Assembly (NCBI GenBank): GCA_019594235.1
Contig: JAFDTG010000091.1
Coordinates: 1 to 6,383 of the forward strand
DNA from: Candidatus Saliniplasma halalkaliphilum
GTDB taxonomy: Archaea; Thermoplasmatota; Thermoplasmata; Halarchaeoplasmatales; Halarchaeoplasmataceae
DNA: 6,383 nucleotides
Reading direction: 5' to 3'
This document shows, one piece after another, positions 5,057 through 6,383 of the stretch (position 1 is the first letter of the stretch; each line of letters begins with the position of its first letter). A program made the translations under genes and the position numbers. The notes beneath the pieces were generated by a model, which did not search any database, was not told the origin of the DNA, and saw only the letters and a list, made by a program, of their open reading frames with translations.

Positions 5057-5080
5057 ATTTAAAACTTGTCTATTTTTATA
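5057..5080 (-). promoter_or_regulatory. Candidate TATA region of MBF1
   Basis: Two TATA-like elements lie on the minus strand: TATAAAAAT (5080-5072) and TTTTAAAT (5064-5057). Either would give a 35-50-base leader. A short palindrome TGTA-t-TACA (5083-5091) sits next to the first. I cannot choose between them. Confidence 0.35.
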
Positions 5081-5125
5081 TGTGTATTACATGGTATATC
5101 CTTCCTATCAAAAAAAGCTAAAAAT

Positions 5126-5183
5126 ATCAGATTTTGTTCTAAATGAGAAAAAATCATTTAATAGAAATTTATAGAACGCTGAT
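5126..5183. repeat. Nested inverted repeats in the MBF1/Kef intergenic region
   Basis: Three nested complementary pairs share one axis: ATCAG (5126-5130) with CTGAT (5179-5183), GTTCTA (5136-5141) with TAGAAC (5172-5177), and an inner TAAATGA (5140-5146) with TCATTTA (5154-5160). The inner two overlap by two bases and cannot both form fully. The region is AT-rich, so chance pairing is possible. It lies upstream of both predicted promoters and would not be in either transcript. Confidence 0.3.
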
Positions 5184-5206
5184 CAATCTTCTTAGCACAA
5201 AATATT

Positions 5207-5275
5207 TTAGGATTTTTAGGAATTACAATACTTTAATAAATGATAAATACTTAAAAAAGAAAATGAAAATCCTAA
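5207..5275. promoter_or_regulatory. TAGGAAT-type sites flanking the Kef-type gene promoter
   Basis: TAGGATT (5208-5214) and TAGGAAT (5217-5223) are direct copies 9 bases apart, ending 8 bases before the TATA-like element at 5232. A perfect 10-base complement of the first, AAAATCCTAA, lies at 5266-5275 near the expected transcription start, so TTAGGATTTT/AAAATCCTAA bracket the core promoter. The motif and its distance to TATA match those upstream of the 304-residue gene. Confidence 0.5.
5232..5241 (+). promoter_or_regulatory. TATA box of the Kef-type antiporter gene
   Basis: TTTAATAAAT is TATA-like and would place the transcript start near 5258-5262, giving a leader of about 25 bases. A second A/T-rich run at 5247-5260 is a weaker alternative. 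Confidence 0.35.
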
Positions 5276-5280
5276 GAGGA
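5276..5280 (+). promoter_or_regulatory. Shine-Dalgarno GAGGA of the Kef-type gene
   Basis: Two consecutive ATG codons (5283 and 5286) follow. Spacing is 2 bases to the first and 5 to the second, so the second is preferred. Confidence 0.5.
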
Positions 5281-5285
5281 AAATG

Positions 5286-6383
5286 ATGCCTAGTGCTATA
5301 GCCTACCCGACCAACTTTGCTATCATCTTCGTTATAGCCACATTGATTGCGTATATAGCACACAAATTAGGGCAGCCTACGATTGTAGCTTACTTATTAA
5401 CTGGCGTCATACTGGGACCTGTTGGTTTTGATATGGTTGTTGAAGAAGGTTTAGTAGAGATAATGTCTAGTCTCGGTTTAGGATTTCTTCTTTTTCTTTT
5501 AGGAGTAAAAATGCATCTTGATGAGATCAAAGATATATTTAGATCGATCGTAAACATAGCCGCAAGTCAAATTTTTCTGCAGCAATCTTTAGCCTTCTTG
5601 GTTGCATATCTTCTTGGATTTCCCTTATGGCAAGCTTTTATAATCGGTTTGTGTACAATATTTGGCGCTACGCCAGTGATAGTAAAAGTACTTACAGATA
5701 AAGGAGAGATCCGTACACTACCGGGGAGGATAAATGTAGGGGTCCTTATAGGTCAAGATATTTATTTAGTGCTCGCTTTAGCTCTTTTGGGTATAGGCTC
5801 AGTGGCAGAACCCCTGGAAATTGCCATAACGATAGCTAAAATACTGCTTTTGGTCGGTGCTATCAGTATTATAACGATAGCTTTATCCAAATATCTTCTG
5901 CCTGGCTTATTTAAAAAGATTGCAGATAACAAAGTAGTTTTTTTCATATTTACGATGGCCTGGGCCTTCATATTCATATATGCTTCTGAACGCCTTGGAT
6001 TATCTATTGAAGTTGGCGCATTTCTAGCGGGGCTTGGTCTCGCGCAATTACCATATAGTAGAGAACTCGAAGACCGCATTAAACCACTGACTGATTTTTT
6101 CATACTCGTTTTCTTTTCTAGTATAGGATTACGACTAGTTGCTGACGAGCTTTTTTATTACTGGAGAGAAGCTGTAATCGCTTCGATAATCCTAGTTTTA
6201 GGTAATTTCTTAATAATGTTTTATTTGATATATAGGGAAGATTTCTCCGTTGAAACCTCTTTTATAGGTAGTATAAACATGGTGCAAGTGAGCGAGTTTT
6301 CCTTAGTTGTAGGAGGGCTAGCAGTAGCTCAGGGTTTTGTCGAGATAGAAGTACTAGGTTACCTGAGTCTTATGGCTCTTATG
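5286..6383 (+). CDS. Kef/CPA2-type cation:proton antiporter, membrane domain (3' end missing)
   Basis: The frame is open for 366 codons to the window edge. It encodes a highly hydrophobic protein of the CPA2 family (KefB/KefC-like), which exchanges K+ or Na+ for H+ across the cytoplasmic membrane. Seen motifs: LGQPTIVAYLLTGVILGPVG (28-47); LGFLLFLLGVKM (65-76); the TM5-6 region GATPVIVKVLTDKGEIRT (127-144) continuing to GVLIGQD with Gln157-Asp158, the Q-D pair typical of Kef-type rather than the D-D/N-D pair of electrogenic relatives; EVGAFLAGLGLA (242-253) then ELEDRIKPLTDFF (260-272) and FFSSIGL (276-282); and QVSEFSLVVGG (334-344). Kef-type proteins often carry a cytosolic TrkA-N/RCK domain after the membrane part, which would lie beyond the window. 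The divergent gene is MBF1. The promoter carries TAGGAAT-type sites shared with the 304-residue gene, suggesting co-regulation. Family is secure; ion and direction are not. Confidence 0.9.
   Translation, partial: MPSAIAYPTNFAIIFVIATLIAYIAHKLGQPTIVAYLLTGVILGPVGFDMVVEEGLVEIMSSLGLGFLLFLLGVKMHLDEIKDIFRSIVNIAASQIFLQQSLAFLVAYLLGFPLWQAFIIGLCTIFGATPVIVKVLTDKGEIRTLPGRINVGVLIGQDIYLVLALALLGIGSVAEPLEIAITIAKILLLVGAISIITIALSKYLLPGLFKKIADNKVVFFIFTMAWAFIFIYASERLGLSIEVGAFLAGLGLAQLPYSRELEDRIKPLTDFFILVFFSSIGLRLVADELFYYWREAVIASIILVLGNFLIMFYLIYREDFSVETSFIGSINMVQVSEFSLVVGGLAVAQGFVEIEVLGYLSLMALM

Noticed and set aside
5762..6103. 113-codon minus-strand open frame opposite the Kef-type gene
   Set aside because: The plus strand has continuous CPA2 motifs through this stretch; the antisense product has no recognisable feature.

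Overview
The window looks archaeal. The evidence is an aMBF1-type zinc-ribbon/HTH factor, AT-rich promoters with archaeal-style TATA boxes, strong GGTGA/GGAGGT Shine-Dalgarno sites, and an Mbh/Ech-type membrane respiratory module. The species cannot be named from this sequence. The respiratory module suggests an anaerobe.

Left half (1-3281, minus strand): the 5' part of an operon for a group 4 [NiFe]-hydrogenase-like (Mbh/Mbx/Ech) membrane complex. From a good TATA box near 3273-3281 the order is: a small, apparently frameshifted ORF (3203-3053); an antiporter-like NuoL/M/N/MbhH-type subunit (GTG at 3056); a two-helix MbhI-like subunit (ATGA overlap); a NuoH/MbhM/EchB-type subunit; and the first 15 codons of one more gene that leaves the window. 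The catalytic subunits are not visible, so hydrogenase, sulfane reductase or another electron partner cannot be told apart. No MrpA-G-like genes precede the antiporter-like subunit.

Middle (3282-4530): a divergent control region with several perfect inverted repeats, then a plus-strand gene for a 304-residue protein with an unrecognised N-terminal part and a C-terminal winged-helix-like region. It ends in a hairpin plus T-tract and converges on the MBF1 gene.

Right part (4520-6383): MBF1 on the minus strand, a 280-base divergent intergenic region, and a plus-strand Kef/CPA2-type cation:proton antiporter that continues past the end of the window.

The most interesting signal is a TAGGAAT/ATTCCTA motif. 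It occurs as two perfect palindromes plus a half site just upstream of the 304-residue gene's TATA box. Related copies, one exact and two as TAGGATT/AATCCTA, flank the TATA box of the Kef-type antiporter gene. The simplest reading is a small regulon in which the winged-helix protein controls itself and the antiporter; this is inference. Next most interesting are the disrupted small gene leading the respiratory operon and the loss of the usual TM5 glutamate (Gln149) in the antiporter-like subunit.
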